A stretch of DNA of 64,000 nt from Bacillus sp. FJAT-27264 (lineage in GTDB: Bacteria > Bacillota > Bacilli > Paenibacillales > Paenibacillaceae): NCBI RefSeq assembly GCF_001682855.1, contig NZ_MAQW01000001.1, positions 330,443 through 394,442 of the forward strand. The letters run 5' to 3'. The notes beneath the pieces are model-generated. The model ran no database searches. It was not told the origin of the DNA and saw only the letters and a list, made by a program, of their open reading frames with translations. The first letter of the stretch is position 1. Each line of letters starts with the position of its first letter. Shown in pieces: positions 7,847-17,416 of this stretch. The position numbers were made by a program, and so were the translations under genes.

Positions 7847-9388
7847 TTATTTAGCGTATTCTACCGCCCGTGTCTCACGGATTACTGTGACTTTGATATG
7901 CCCTGGATAATCCAGTTCATTCTCAATCATCTTAGTAATATCACGAGCCAGACGGAAAGCTTCCGCATCGTCAATCTTCTCAGGCTGTACCATTACGCGA
8001 ACCTCACGGCCCGCCTGAATGGCGTACGATTTCTCAACACCCTCGAAAGATTCGGAAATTTCTTCAAGTTTCTCCAGACGCTTGATGTACGTTTCCAGTG
8101 TTTCCCGACGAGCGCCAGGTCTTGCTGCTGACAAAGCGTCAGCCGCACCAACCAACATTGCAATCACCGAAGTGGCTTCACAGTCACCATGGTGGGAAGC
8201 AATACTGTTGATAACTACCGGATGTTCCTTGTACTTCTTCGCCAGTTCGACGCCGATTTCTACGTGTGAGCCTTCTACTTCATGATCCAGCGCTTTGCCG
8301 ATATCATGGAGCAATCCGGCACGTTTTGCAAGCACGATGTCTTCCCCAAGCTCACCGGCCATAAGTCCTGTCAGATAAGCGACCTCCATGGAGTGCTTCA
8401 ACACATTCTGACCATAGCTTGTACGGAATTTCAAGCGGCCCAGAATCTTGATCAGATCCGGATGCAAGCCGTGAACACCTACCTCGAAGGTAGCCTGCTC
8501 ACCGTATTCACGAATCCGTTCGTCCACTTCTTTGCGGGATTTCTCCACCATCTCTTCAATGCGGGCTGGATGGATACGTCCATCTGCAACCAGCTTCTCA
8601 AGTGCCGTACGGGCCACTTCGCGACGGATTGGATCAAATCCTGACAGAATAACCGCTTCCGGCGTATCATCAATAATGAGGTCAATACCGGTGAGAGTCT
8701 CCAGCGCACGGATGTTACGGCCTTCACGACCGATAATCCGTCCCTTCATCTCTTCATTCGGCAGCGTAACAACCGAGACGGTTGTCTCCGCAACGTGATC
8801 AGCTGCGCAGCGTTGAATAGCGAGTGTAATGATTTCACGGGACTTCTTATCCGCTTCTTCTTTCGCCTGCTGTTCAATTTCCTTGATCATTTGTGCGGTT
8901 TCGTGGCGAACTTCCTGCTCTACATTGCTGAGAATAATGCTTCTTGCATCGTCGATGCTCAAATTGGAGATGCGCTCCAATTCAGTGACTTGGTTCTTGT
9001 AAATGACATCAATTTGTTGTTGGGTTTCATCGATTCGTTTCTCTTTGTTAGCTACTTGTTCTTCTTTTCGCTCGAGCGATTCCATTTTTTTATCCAGCGA
9101 TTCTTCCTTTTGCAGCAAACGTCTCTCTTGTCGTTGGATTTCATTCCGACGTTCACGAGTTTCTTTCTCAGCCTCGGTACGGATTCTGTGGACTTCGTCC
9201 TTAGCTTCCAATACCGTTTCCTTCTTCAGCGCTTCCGCCTCTTTTCTCGCGTTCTCCACGATGACTAAGGCTTCTTTCTCAGCGCTTGAAATTTTAGCTT
9301 CTGCAAGGGATTTACGAATAAAATAACCGAACCCAAAGAATAATGCAGCTACAACGAGAACGACAATGATCCAGGCCCAAGTTGGCAT
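7847..9388 (-). CDS. rny: Ribonuclease Y
   Basis: Membrane-anchored endoribonuclease that initiates mRNA decay. The 513-residue product starts [20 protein letters not shown], one N-terminal membrane helix. A long charged coiled coil follows (about residues 30-190). Then comes the KH domain with [15 protein letters not shown], and the HD domain with [12 protein letters not shown] as the metal-binding core. The ATG at 9388 is preceded by AGGAGGTGAACAG. A GTG/ATG-like extension 20 codons upstream has no support. Gene order recA-recX-rny-ymdB-spoVS is conserved. Confidence 0.97.
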   Translation of the reverse strand: MPTWAWIIVVLVVAALFFGFGYFIRKSLAEAKISSAEKEALVIVENARKEAEALKKETVLEAKDEVHRIRTEAEKETRERRNEIQRQERRLLQKEESLDKKMESLERKEEQVANKEKRIDETQQQIDVIYKNQVTELERISNLSIDDARSIILSNVEQEVRHETAQMIKEIEQQAKEEADKKSREIITLAIQRCAADHVAETTVSVVTLPNEEMKGRIIGREGRNIRALETLTGIDLIIDDTPEAVILSGFDPIRREVARTALEKLVADGRIHPARIEEMVEKSRKEVDERIREYGEQATFEVGVHGLHPDLIKILGRLKFRTSYGQNVLKHSMEVAYLTGLMAGELGEDIVLAKRAGLLHDIGKALDHEVEGSHVEIGVELAKKYKEHPVVINSIASHHGDCEATSVIAMLVGAADALSAARPGARRETLETYIKRLEKLEEISESFEGVEKSYAIQAGREVRVMVQPEKIDDAEAFRLARDITKMIENELDYPGHIKVTVIRETRAVEYAK

Positions 9389-9690
9389 CTGTTCACCTCC
9401 TCGTTGGTTCCTCCAAGGTATGCCTTGGGAATTTGTGCAGTTGTTCAACTATCCGTTTCATCACCATACAAAAAACCGGTAACCTCACCGATTGCCATAC
9501 TGCACATGCTGCACATGCACACTGCCCGCCATATCCGGCGATTACATATCATATGAGTTGTATGCGAATCGCAAACAGAGTCACCTTTTTGGGAAGGAAA
9601 AAGGTCTCTTACTTTTGCCGATTCATGTTATATTTTATTATTTATAAAAAGACATTGTCAAGAGAGCTCATCCCTTAAGTAAAGTCAAGT
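9389..9690 (-). promoter_or_regulatory. rny upstream region with sigma-A-type promoter
   Basis: About 300 bp without a gene. On the minus strand, TTGACA (9656-9661), an 18-bp spacer and TAAAAT (9632-9637) form a good promoter just after the recX stop. That gives a leader of about 240 nt for rny. A short CGGT/ACCG hairpin followed by six T lies at about 9463-9486; it could be a weak terminator in the leader. No open reading frame of note. Confidence 0.6.
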
Positions 9691-10428
9691 CTAGTAATCC
9701 ATGAAGTATGAATCCTCTTCTTCGCCTTCTGCATTCTCTTCTTGGAGCAAGATGTTGATCACCTGGCGCACCATTTCTCCCGGAAAACCGCGCCGCATAA
9801 GGAAGGCTCCCGTCTTGCGCCTTTTGTCGACGACTTCCCCGCGAATCATATTCCACTTCTTGCGTCCTGTCTGGAGTGCACTCGCCAATTCGTCCTCTGG
9901 GCTGATATTCTCCAGCGCTTCCGCAATCAGTGACTTGTCGATACCCTTCTCCCGCAATTCCTGGCGAATCCACATCTTGCCCTTGCGCTGGTTCGTGAGG
10001 CGCTGCTCCGCCCACTGTTTGGCGTACAGCGGATCATCAATAAAGCGTTCCTCCTGTAGCCGCTGCACCACTTCCGCAATAATAGTCTCTCCTATTTCCT
10101 TCTGCCGTAAACGGTGGGCCATCTCCTGCGCGGTTCGCGGCTTGCGTTCCAGATAGCGAAGGCCTTCCACGTAAGCCCGCTGGCGTTCATCCGCAACTAC
10201 AATCTCTTCCAGATCAGCCTTGATAAAAGAATTGCCTGTAATCATCCGGTATTTAATCATGACATCTTCATGAACGGTCATGGTATAAGGGCCGAAATGA
10301 ATGATATAGCGACGATCCGACTTCTTCTTCCGCTCTACCCGTGTGATTTCAAGTACCCTATCCTCCGGAAAATCAGATAACGCCTGTTCCTCCTGCTCTT
10401 CCGGCTCCGAATCGAGTTGTATAACCAT
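9691..10428 (-). CDS. recX: Recombination regulator RecX
   Basis: Modulates RecA filament stability. The product of 245 residues has the three tandem RecX helical repeats from about residue 70 (RYLERKPRTAQEMAHRLRQ, RFIDDPLYAKQWAEQR) to the C-terminus (FLMRRGFPGEMVRQVI). The N-terminal extension with a basic/beta region is typical of Bacillales RecX. The ATG at 10428 has GAGGTGA at 8 nt. The in-frame GTG at 10440 is part of that ribosome site and was rejected. Directly downstream of recA, as in many Firmicutes. Confidence 0.92.
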   Translation of the reverse strand: MVIQLDSEPEEQEEQALSDFPEDRVLEITRVERKKKSDRRYIIHFGPYTMTVHEDVMIKYRMITGNSFIKADLEEIVVADERQRAYVEGLRYLERKPRTAQEMAHRLRQKEIGETIIAEVVQRLQEERFIDDPLYAKQWAEQRLTNQRKGKMWIRQELREKGIDKSLIAEALENISPEDELASALQTGRKKWNMIRGEVVDKRRKTGAFLMRRGFPGEMVRQVINILLQEENAEGEEEDSYFMDY

Positions 10429-10484
10429 GCTGCCTGTCACCTCATTGCAATTATCGTCTACCTCATATCATCCGATGATTATGA

Positions 10485-10516
10485 AAAGACACCCTGTCAT
10501 GTCGTTCACAGGGCGC
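10485..10516 (-). terminator. Probable terminator after recA
   Basis: Stem CCCTGT / ACAGGG with flanking wobble pairs (10492-10497 and 10508-10513) followed on the minus strand by GTGTCTTTTC. The T-tract is interrupted, so it may be leaky and let some transcripts reach recX. Confidence 0.5.
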
Positions 10517-10543
10517 CTAATCTTAGCGAATATTCAATTCAGA

Positions 10544-11608
10544 CTATTCAATTTCCATCAGCAGATTCTCTTCTTCTTCCTGCTCTGCTGCAAGCTCAGA
10601 TTCACTTGGAGCAGCCACAATCGTCGTCAGATTGCTGGCTTCACGAATCTTGTTCTCAATCACGAGGGCGATGTCCTGATGTTCTTTCAGGAACTGCTTA
10701 GCGTTCTCCCGTCCTTGACCAAGACGTTCGCCTTCATAGGAATACCAGGCACCACTCTTGTTTACGATATCCATCTCTGTACCGATATCCACAAGACTGC
10801 CTTCCTTGGAAATCCCTTCACCGTACATAATATCTACATCAGCTTGCTTGAACGGAGGCGCTACCTTGTTCTTCACAACCTTGATTTTCGTCCGGTTACC
10901 CACAACATCATTGCCCATCTTGATGCTCTCTACGCGACGTACATCAAGTCGAACGGATGAATAGAATTTCAGAGCCCGGCCACCAGGAGTCGTCTCAGGG
11001 TTACCGAACATCACACCAATCTTCTCACGAAGCTGGTTAATGAAGATGGCAATGGTGTTCGATTTGTTAATCGCACCAGACAACTTCCGCAGGGCTTGAG
11101 ACATTAGACGAGCCTGCAGACCTACGTGAGAATCTCCCATGTCGCCTTCAATCTCTGCCTTTGGCACCAAAGCTGCCACGGAGTCAACAACAATGATGTC
11201 TACCGCTCCACTACGGACAAGCGCCTCAGCAATTTCCAACGCCTGCTCGCCTGTATCAGGCTGCGAAAGCAGCAATTCGTCTATGTTCACACCCAGCTTG
11301 CTAGCATATCTCGGGTCAAGGGCATGCTCCGCATCAATAAACGCAGCTTGTCCCCCAAGCTTTTGTACTTCTGCAATTGCATGAAGCGCAACCGTGGTCT
11401 TACCGGAAGATTCCGGTCCATATACTTCGATGATACGTCCCTTCGGAAATCCGCCAATTCCCAATGCGATATCCAGTGCCAAAGCTCCACTAGGTACAAC
11501 TTCCACTTGCATGTGGGTGGATTCGCCCAGTTTCATTACAGAACCTTTACCGAATTGCTTTTCTATTTGACGAAGCGCCATCTCAAGCGCCGCACGACGA
11601 TCTGACAA
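10544..11608 (-). CDS. recA: Recombinase RecA
   Basis: ATP-dependent homologous-recombination recombinase and SOS co-protease, 354 residues. Walker [10 protein letters not shown] is at 64-72, Walker [11 protein letters not shown] at about 140, and loop L2 [21 protein letters not shown] is intact. The acidic C-terminal tail ([15 protein letters not shown]) is typical. Translation appears to start at TTG (11608) with AAGGAAG at 8 nt. The promoter region carries a LexA box, so SOS induction is expected. No intein or other interruption is present. Confidence 0.98.
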   Translation of the reverse strand: MSDRRAALEMALRQIEKQFGKGSVMKLGESTHMQVEVVPSGALALDIALGIGGFPKGRIIEVYGPESSGKTTVALHAIAEVQKLGGQAAFIDAEHALDPRYASKLGVNIDELLLSQPDTGEQALEIAEALVRSGAVDIIVVDSVAALVPKAEIEGDMGDSHVGLQARLMSQALRKLSGAINKSNTIAIFINQLREKIGVMFGNPETTPGGRALKFYSSVRLDVRRVESIKMGNDVVGNRTKIKVVKNKVAPPFKQADVDIMYGEGISKEGSLVDIGTEMDIVNKSGAWYSYEGERLGQGRENAKQFLKEHQDIALVIENKIREASNLTTIVAAPSESELAAEQEEEENLLMEIE

Positions 11609-11643
11609 TCAGACCACTTCCTTCACTGTTGTTTATAATATAT

Positions 11644-11672
11644 ATAATAACGTGTTTTGAAGACCTTGCCAA
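11644..11672 (-). promoter_or_regulatory. Promoter of recA
   Basis: On the minus strand TTGGCA (11667-11672), a 17-bp spacer and TATTAT (11644-11649), 36 bp upstream of the recA start. Confidence 0.75.
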
Positions 11673-11681
11673 GCTTTTTTT

Positions 11682-11695
11682 CGAACATACATTCG
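11682..11695 (-). promoter_or_regulatory. LexA (DinR) box upstream of recA
   Basis: CGAATGTATGTTCG on the minus strand differs by one base from the Gram-positive consensus CGAAC-N4-GTTCG. It lies 9 bp upstream of the -35 element, the usual position for SOS repression in Bacillales. Confidence 0.85.
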
Positions 11696-11803
11696 TTTTT
11701 TTTGACTTTCGGCCTACCTCTCCCTTTTATTGTAAGCCCCCTTCCGGTTGCAAAAATTAAGAGCGACGCGGCCAGGAGAATACATCTTCCGATGATTCTC
11801 AAA

Positions 11804-11840
11804 CAAAAAACCGCGGCATAGAAAGCTCTGCGCCACGGTT
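11804..11840 (-). terminator. Terminator after cinA
   Basis: Imperfect stem AACCG-C-GGC / GCC-A-CGGTT (11809-11817 and 11832-11840) with TTTTTTGTTT on the minus strand. Confidence 0.75.
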
Positions 11841-11879
11841 CTTCCGTATGCTTCAATTATACAACGTCTTCCAAAGGGA

Positions 11880-13166
11880 TTACAAGTCGGAGCCTTCCAG
11901 CGGAGTCTCCACCTGCCGCTCCTCCAGCCTACGCCAGAGACGGTACAGCAGTGCTTTTACCGAACGCAGCCGGATGTTCTCGCGTGTACCCTGCAAATTC
12001 AGCTCATACACTTCCGTCTGCCGGTTCCGCTCGGCAATTCCGATAAAGACGAGTCCCACCGGCTTACGCTCCGAATAGCCCGGCCCGGCAACACCGGTGA
12101 CCGATAGCCCGAAATCGCTGTCTGCAATCATTCTCACCTGTTCAGCCAGTACCTCTGCAACCTCGCGGCTGACGGCGCCAGGAGCATTGCTGCCCTCCAG
12201 AAAATCACTAGGCACGTTCAGAAGCTTCTTCTTAATATCGTTAGAATAACAAACGATGCCGCCGGCGAACATCGATGCGCTGCCGGGAATATTCGTAATG
12301 CTCTCCATCAGCAGGCCGCCAGTGCAGCTCTCCGCCGCACTCAAAGTCAGCCCTGCATCCGCCATCCAGTCCACAATCAGTTGCTCCAGCGGCACGTCAA
12401 TGTTCGCATACATGTTTTCCGGAAGAATATCCTTAATCTGCTTCTCCAGAACATCCAGCTTCTTCAGCGCGTCATGCTCGGAAGGCGCCTTGGTCGAAAT
12501 ACGGACAGTCACTTCGCCCTCTTTGGCATAAGGAGCAATCGTTGGATCGGTCTGATTACGGATCAAATCAATTAGCTTGTCCTCCAGCAGCGATTCACCA
12601 ATACCGGCAAACTTGAGCATTTTGGAGTAGATCGGCATTTCGTCCGTCAATGCATGCTGCAAGAGCCATGGCTTAGCTTTGTCTGTGAACATTGGTTTCA
12701 TCTCACGCGGGGGGCCAGGAAGAACGATATAATATTTATCCTCATGCGCTAAGGCTATGCCCACGGCCAGGCCAGTTTCATTGGGTAACGGGGTGGTTCC
12801 TTCAATAATTAAAGCCTGCTTGCGGTTGTTCTCTGTCATTACGATCTTACGTGCATCAAAAAAGCGCTGTACATGGTCCATGGCCAAGGTGTCGATATGC
12901 AGACCACGACCTAGTGCCGCAGCTAGAGCATCTTTGGTAAGATCGTCTTCAGTTGGACCGATACCGCCGGTGAAGAGGACCAGATCCGCACGGCTCCGGG
13001 CAATCTCGATCGCTTGCTGTAGGCGGCTGCTATTATCACCGACTACCGTCTGAAAATAAACATCGATTCCTAACGCAGCAAGCTCCGTCGATAGGAACTG
13101 GGCGTTGCTGTTGACGATTTGACCGAGCAAAAGCTCAGTGCCGACTGCGATGATTTCTGCTTTCAT
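11880..13166 (-). CDS. cinA: CinA: competence/damage-inducible protein, NMN deamidase domain
   Basis: Two-domain protein of 428 residues. The N-terminal MoCF-biosynthesis fold (MKAEIIAVGTELLLGQ, then VLFTGGIGPTEDDLTKDA) hydrolyses ADP-ribose-type pyrophosphates in characterised relatives. The C-terminal CinA domain (about 255-420; LSAAESCTGGLL, SVTGVAGPG) is the nicotinamide-mononucleotide amidohydrolase (PncC) that recycles NMN. It precedes recA in the conserved pgsA-cinA-recA order. AGGAGGCG stands upstream of ATG with a rather long spacing of about 11 nt. Confidence 0.95.
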   Translation of the reverse strand: MKAEIIAVGTELLLGQIVNSNAQFLSTELAALGIDVYFQTVVGDNSSRLQQAIEIARSRADLVLFTGGIGPTEDDLTKDALAAALGRGLHIDTLAMDHVQRFFDARKIVMTENNRKQALIIEGTTPLPNETGLAVGIALAHEDKYYIVLPGPPREMKPMFTDKAKPWLLQHALTDEMPIYSKMLKFAGIGESLLEDKLIDLIRNQTDPTIAPYAKEGEVTVRISTKAPSEHDALKKLDVLEKQIKDILPENMYANIDVPLEQLIVDWMADAGLTLSAAESCTGGLLMESITNIPGSASMFAGGIVCYSNDIKKKLLNVPSDFLEGSNAPGAVSREVAEVLAEQVRMIADSDFGLSVTGVAGPGYSERKPVGLVFIGIAERNRQTEVYELNLQGTRENIRLRSVKALLYRLWRRLEERQVETPLEGSDL

Positions 13167-13208
13167 AGCGGGCTGACGCCTCCTGATTATAGAGTGGACC
13201 GTTCATTA

Positions 13209-13793
13209 TTATGCTTTATGGAGCTGCAGCAGATCCTTGTTCTTGACAAAATAATCGATTCCCGAATAAATAGTGATCAACGTTGCGGCCCAGATAGCGA
13301 TATCGTCAACCGGAATACTGATGAACTGAAACGGGAAATTATTGAGCAGCAGCAGAGAGATGGCGACAATTTGAACAACCGTCTTGATCTTGCCCCATTT
13401 ACTGGCGGCCACCACCTTGCCTTCAAGCAGCGCGACCTGACGAAGTCCAGTGACTGCAAATTCGCGGCTGATAATGACAATGGCGATCCAGGAATCGCAT
13501 CTGCCCAGCTCCACTAGCGAGATAAGCACAGCGGTAACCAGCAGCTTATCCGCGAGAGGATCGAGCAGCTTGCCAAGATTGGTGACCATATTATATTTCC
13601 GGGCGATATAGCCATCTATTCCATCTGTGCTGGCTGCCAGCAAGAAAATCACCGCCGCTACCAGATGGTTAACAGAAAGCTGGAATGAGCCCCAGTGTAG
13701 CGGCTCTGGATAGAAGCTGTAATCCACCAGCAAAAAAAACATCATAATAGGGATAAGACAAATACGAGCAAGCGTAATGCGGTTGGGTAAATT
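13209..13793 (-). CDS. pgsA: CDP-diacylglycerol--glycerol-3-phosphate 3-phosphatidyltransferase
   Basis: Integral membrane enzyme making phosphatidylglycerophosphate, the committed step to phosphatidylglycerol. The 194-residue product starts VNLPNRITLARI and carries the CDP-alcohol phosphotransferase signature DG(x2)AR(x8)G(x3)D(x3)D, seen as DGYIARKYN...GKLLDPLADK. Several hydrophobic helices follow. GTG at 13793 has GGGGAGGA at 7 nt. The ATG eight codons upstream sits across that site and was rejected. Confidence 0.95.
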   Translation of the reverse strand, partial: NLPNRITLARICLIPIMMFFLLVDYSFYPEPLHWGSFQLSVNHLVAAVIFLLAASTDGIDGYIARKYNMVTNLGKLLDPLADKLLVTAVLISLVELGRCDSWIAIVIISREFAVTGLRQVALLEGKVVAASKWGKIKTVVQIVAISLLLLNNFPFQFISIPVDDIAIWAATLITIYSGIDYFVKNKDLLQLHKA

Positions 13794-14079
13794 CACTGAA
13801 GTTCCTCCCCTGATCAATCATCCAAATCGTATTCTAAGCATTTCTTACGCAAGTATATTATAGCCATGAAACGGCCGCAACAATAGCGTCCGCCCCATCT
13901 CATTTATCCCCGGAATGTTGTGGGCACCATGGACAGTTGGCTGGATTCTACTCTCTCTATCTATTCAAATAACTGCTGCAATATCCATATGTAATTTGAG
14001 CCACAAGAGCAAGCAACTATCCCTCTTGCTATGATGATGCGAATCCGGGATCTTTATACTCTCTCTTCCGACAAAAACA
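13794..14079 (-). promoter_or_regulatory. pgsA-cinA upstream region with promoter
   Basis: This gap of about 290 bp holds no convincing gene. On the minus strand a perfect TATAAT (13857-13862) lies 64 bp before the pgsA start, with a weak -35 (TTGTTG, 16-bp spacing). I see nothing else of note between there and the yajQ terminator. Confidence 0.5.
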
Positions 14080-14126
14080 GAAAGCACCCCGCAAGCTTGC
14101 GTGCTGGTACAGCACAGCGGGGCACA
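14080..14126 (-). terminator. Terminator after yajQ
   Basis: Outer stem CCCCGC / GCGGGG (14087-14092 and 14117-14122) enclosing an inner GTGCT / AGCAC hairpin. The minus strand continues into GTGCTTTCTGTTTTTG. It overlaps the spacer immediately after the yajQ stop. Confidence 0.75.
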
Positions 14127-14132
14127 AGTATC

Positions 14133-14624
14133 TTACTTTAAATTGTTAAACTGCAAATCGAGCGGCAAATCAGCTTTGCGCAGAATCTGTATGATTTGTT
14201 GCAGATCATCACGACTTTTGCCAGTTACCCGGATTTGGTCACCTTGGATCTGGCTCTTCACCTTCAGCTTGGAATCACGAATCAGAATATTGATTTTCTT
14301 CGCATTATCCTGATCAATCCCTTGCTTCAGCCCCAGGCGTTGGCGTACGGTTCCCAGCGACGCAGGCTCTACCTTTCCGAAATCCAGGTTCTTAAGGGTA
14401 ATGCCGCGCTTCACCATCTTGGACTGCAAAATGTCGATAACGGCGTTCAGCTTATATTCATCCTCAGAGGAAATAATAAGCGCATCCTTCTCCAGTTTTA
14501 AACTACTTTTGCTGTTTTTGAAGTCAAACCGATTGTCGATTTCCTTCTCTGTCTGATGAACAGCATTGGTTAATTCCTGCATATCCATTTTTGATACAAT
14601 GTCAAACGAACTTTCCGAAGCCAT
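14133..14624 (-). CDS. YajQ family nucleotide-binding protein
   Basis: Cytosolic protein of 163 residues, the standard YajQ/DUF520 length. It begins [22 protein letters not shown] and carries [19 protein letters not shown] and the C-terminal [29 protein letters not shown]. Xanthomonas homologues bind cyclic di-GMP; function in Firmicutes is unsettled. The ATG at 14624 is preceded by AAAGGACGTGAAGTA, and the 20 codons upstream lack support. Own terminator. Confidence 0.92.
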   Translation of the reverse strand: MASESSFDIVSKMDMQELTNAVHQTEKEIDNRFDFKNSKSSLKLEKDALIISSEDEYKLNAVIDILQSKMVKRGITLKNLDFGKVEPASLGTVRQRLGLKQGIDQDNAKKINILIRDSKLKVKSQIQGDQIRVTGKSRDDLQQIIQILRKADLPLDLQFNNLK

Positions 14625-14818
14625 TACTTCACGTCCTTTGCTTACATTTATTCTTTTATTATTATATGAGAAAGATTTGTCCAAGTCTAATTATGGAAGA
14701 AAACAATGACCCGGCATGCAAAACAGCCCCACATTGTGGAGCTTTGCCCTTCCTACAAAAACACGCCTCCCGGAGGCATCAAAAGCTCGGGAGACGCTTG
14801 ATTCCCTGAGTGCAGGAC

Positions 14819-14980
14819 CTATCTGCTGCGGGAAGGTGACCGAAACATATCCAGAATCCCCAGCACAATATGCGCCAGTCCGAACCCGAGGATTCCATAA
14901 CCCCAGGCACTTGGTGTCAGATAATATCCCAGGAGCGTAACGATTACACCCAGTCCTGCTACAATCCAGCTGACCGTCAT
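14819..14980 (-). CDS. Small membrane protein of 53 residues, unrecognised
   Basis: From ATG at 14980 (AGGTG about 10 nt upstream) the frame encodes MTVSWIVAGLGVIVTLLGYY, a second hydrophobic segment (AWGYGILGFGLAHIVLGIL), and a basic tail DMFRSPSRSR. Two membrane helices with a positively charged cytosolic end are predicted by eye. It lies between the RodZ-like gene and yajQ in the conserved ymf block and may be cotranscribed with the former. I do not recognise a named family. The longer frame from 15055 lacks a ribosome site. The coding call rests on hydrophobic pattern and position. Confidence 0.65.
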   Translation of the reverse strand: MTVSWIVAGLGVIVTLLGYYLTPSAWGYGILGFGLAHIVLGILDMFRSPSRSR

Positions 14981-15064
14981 GATAGAATACACCTCGCTTT
15001 GGCGTAAGAACTGTAAATCATTCTTATGTTCCCCATAAAGCCAAAGCCTATGCATTCCTGCCGT

Positions 15065-16036
15065 TTACTGGCTTGAAGTGGTTTCCGAGTTCGTTGTACC
15101 ACTGTCTGTTGTACCGCTGTTCGCCGTGCTATTACTGCCGGATGCTTCGTCCAGCTCAAGCAAGATGCGGGACGAGGATTTGCCGTCCGTAACTTGTTGA
15201 CCATTGACCGTAATGATTGTTGCTGGCGAATAACCCGACTTGATATACATTCCTGTGCTGTCGAGCGTGAAGGTCAAATTATCTCCAGCCGCAGTATTGC
15301 CAAAGGAAAGCTTCTCACCCTTGGAGTTAGAGCCTTTATAGACCTCAAGCCAGCTGACTCCATTTGCTGCGATCTTCACCTGTACCGCACTTCCTGGAGG
15401 AGCAGACACTTTAAAGATTGTGCTCTTGCCTGACTTGCGATCCTCAGTGACCGTAACGGCCTGTGGAGGCGGCGTCGGCGAAGGGGTAGGCTGCACTGTA
15501 GGCTCCGGCGTAGGTTGCACGCTGGTAGTGCCCTCAGTGGCTATAGGCTTGGCTGTACTGCCCACTGCCGGCGGTGGAGTCTGAGCTGTCGCTGGGTCCT
15601 GCTGAGCATCTGTAAGCTTGGTCGGATCAACCTGATTGGATTCACCTTTATTCAGATTAGATGCGTACATATAGATGACAACAATAATCAGGACTGGAAA
15701 AGTCCACATTAATAGCGTCGGCAGCCACTTGGCGTTACGTTCCGTCTCGGGTCTGCGGCTGCGCTTTTGAATGACCGTTTCCATTGGGGTCGCTTCCACC
15801 GGAGGTGCTGGTACATTACCATGTTCCTCTAGCAACTCGTCTGGGTTAATCCCCACTGCTTCCGCATAGGTTTTGATGAACGCCCGGACATAAAAACTTC
15901 CAGGGAGCACCTTATAATCCCCCGCCTCGATGGCTTCCAAATATTTTTTTCTGATCTTCGTAACTTCCTGGACATCGTCAAGACTCATGCCTTTTTGCAG
16001 GCGCGCCTCCTTCAACTGCCGGCCCAGTTCCGACAT
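15065..16036 (-). CDS. RodZ-like membrane protein (YmfM family), HTH and DUF4115 domains
   Basis: Homologue of the cell-shape protein RodZ, a bitopic partner of MreB. The 323-residue protein has a cytosolic helix-turn-helix (MSELGRQLKEARLQKGMSLD; VTKIRKKYLEAIEAGDYKVLPG). A membrane helix follows around residues 105-125 (LPTLLMWTFPVLIIVVIYMY). A Pro/Thr-rich extracytoplasmic linker leads to a DUF4115 beta domain ending in a Ser/Thr/Gly tail. The ATG at 16036 is preceded by the near-perfect AAGGAGGTGAT. Located next to ymfK as in B. subtilis. Confidence 0.92.
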   Translation of the reverse strand: MSELGRQLKEARLQKGMSLDDVQEVTKIRKKYLEAIEAGDYKVLPGSFYVRAFIKTYAEAVGINPDELLEEHGNVPAPPVEATPMETVIQKRSRRPETERNAKWLPTLLMWTFPVLIIVVIYMYASNLNKGESNQVDPTKLTDAQQDPATAQTPPPAVGSTAKPIATEGTTSVQPTPEPTVQPTPSPTPPPQAVTVTEDRKSGKSTIFKVSAPPGSAVQVKIAANGVSWLEVYKGSNSKGEKLSFGNTAAGDNLTFTLDSTGMYIKSGYSPATIITVNGQQVTDGKSSSRILLELDEASGSNSTANSGTTDSGTTNSETTSSQ

Positions 16037-16062
16037 ACCATCACCTCCTTGTTCTCTCATGT

Positions 16063-16830
16063 TTATAGGTCCTCATTGTAGCTTCCGGTGAATGTCTCGT
16101 ACAAAATCTCCTCGGTAGGAGAATTTCGCAGTTCAATAATGATGTCAAAATCATCAAAGCTGTACTCCGATTCACGCACAAAGATATCCGGATGCTCAAT
16201 AACCTTCGTACTTGGCATGCTCATCACATTCTGCAGTAGATTGTAATGCTTCTCATTGGAACGGATCGTACTAACGATACCATCAATAATAAACACATTA
16301 TGAGGGTTCATCTCATCCTCTGCAAGTTGGCTGCGCACGGTCTGCCGTAATAGTGTCGAGGACACGAAGGTCCATCTCTTCATCGCACAGACACTGCCAG
16401 CAATAATGGACTCCGTCTTGCCTACACGCGGCATCCCACGCAGTCCTATTACCTGATTGCCTTCACGCTTAAACAGTTCCCCAAGAAAATCCACCAGAAG
16501 CCCCAGCTCATCCCTCGTGAACCTGAACGTCTTACGGTCATCCGAATCCCGGTCTATATATCGTCCATGCCGAACAGCCAGCTTGTCCACGAGACGTGGA
16601 GGACGCAAAGCTGTAACGGTAATATTATCAACCTTTTTGAGCATTTCGCCCATCAGCATAATCTTCTCTTCGTCATTCGTCTCGAGCAGCATTCCCCGAG
16701 TCTTGCCTTCTACACCGTTAATCGTAATAATGTTGACTTCCAACATCCCGAGCATAGAAGCGATATCACCGAGCAGACCAGGTCTGTTCTTATGTATCTT
16801 ATATTCCATATACCACTGTTTATGTTCCAC
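16063..16830 (-). CDS. ymfK: DUF3388 protein (YmfK family)
   Basis: Protein of 255 residues. An N-terminal ACT-like segment (YMEYKIHKNRPGLLGDIASMLGM) is followed by a region with a P-loop-like GMPRVGKTESIIAG at about residue 140. The pattern matches the YmfK/DUF3388 family found next to rodZ/ymfM in Bacillales. Function is unknown; the ACT-like start suggests ligand sensing and the P-loop suggests nucleotide binding (inference). Start is GTG at 16830 with GAGGTG at 6 nt. It is 26 bp upstream of the RodZ-like start. Confidence 0.88.
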   Translation of the reverse strand: MEHKQWYMEYKIHKNRPGLLGDIASMLGMLEVNIITINGVEGKTRGMLLETNDEEKIMLMGEMLKKVDNITVTALRPPRLVDKLAVRHGRYIDRDSDDRKTFRFTRDELGLLVDFLGELFKREGNQVIGLRGMPRVGKTESIIAGSVCAMKRWTFVSSTLLRQTVRSQLAEDEMNPHNVFIIDGIVSTIRSNEKHYNLLQNVMSMPSTKVIEHPDIFVRESEYSFDDFDIIIELRNSPTEEILYETFTGSYNEDL

Positions 16831-16972
16831 TTGTACACCTCATAGATTCCTTTTCCCTGCACCTGTCCTGACGTCAAAAAAAGCTCTGAATCGACAAAGC
16901 GCTACATTGCACGGGTCATATTAATGATATATAAAAAAAAAATGAAAGGCAAGGTCACTCCTGTAATAATTA

Positions 16973-17001
16973 CAGAAAAGCTCCCCGAGGGGAGCTTTTT
17001 C
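16973..17001 (-). terminator. Terminator after ymfJ
   Basis: Stem AAAAGCTCCCC / GGGGAGCTTTT around 16977-16999, two-base loop, T-tract on the minus strand, 8 bp after the ymfJ stop. Confidence 0.9.
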
Positions 17002-17008
17002 CGCGAGC

Positions 17009-17272
17009 TTATGCGTGTTTTTTCGCCAGTCTGACCATGAGTTTAGCAATCGTTTGCTTCTCTTCGTCATTGCCGACATCCCACAGCTCTTTGATCGCCC
17101 GATTCGAAGAGTTTGCTGGATCAACCTTGTCATCGAGGAATTCCCCGATTTCAAAAGCCAGCTTGGAGATGGTGTCTTCACTCATCCCGATCTTCTCAGC
17201 CTGAACGACCCGTTCACCCAGAAATTTTTTCCAGGTATCGAAGTTTTTGATTACCGTATTCTCTGTTGACAT
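17009..17272 (-). CDS. ymfJ: DUF3243 protein (YmfJ family)
   Basis: Small cytosolic acidic/helical protein of 87 residues starting MSTENTVIKNFDTWKKFLGERV and ending MVRLAKKHA, the DUF3243 pattern. The ATG at 17272 follows GGAGGATTTAAG. It lies between ymfI and ymfK as in B. subtilis. Function unknown. Confidence 0.9.
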   Translation of the reverse strand: MSTENTVIKNFDTWKKFLGERVVQAEKIGMSEDTISKLAFEIGEFLDDKVDPANSSNRAIKELWDVGNDEEKQTIAKLMVRLAKKHA

Positions 17273-17416
17273 CTTAAATCCTCCTTCATGGTTACGGTCA
17301 GCCCCTTCGCCTAAAGCGAAAGAACCGCCGGCTTGCGTGAGATTTAAAATCAACAGTAATAATATGTCTCGGATACGGAGTTCTTATGCTGGAGCTTTTC
17401 TCCAAACCCGAGACCT

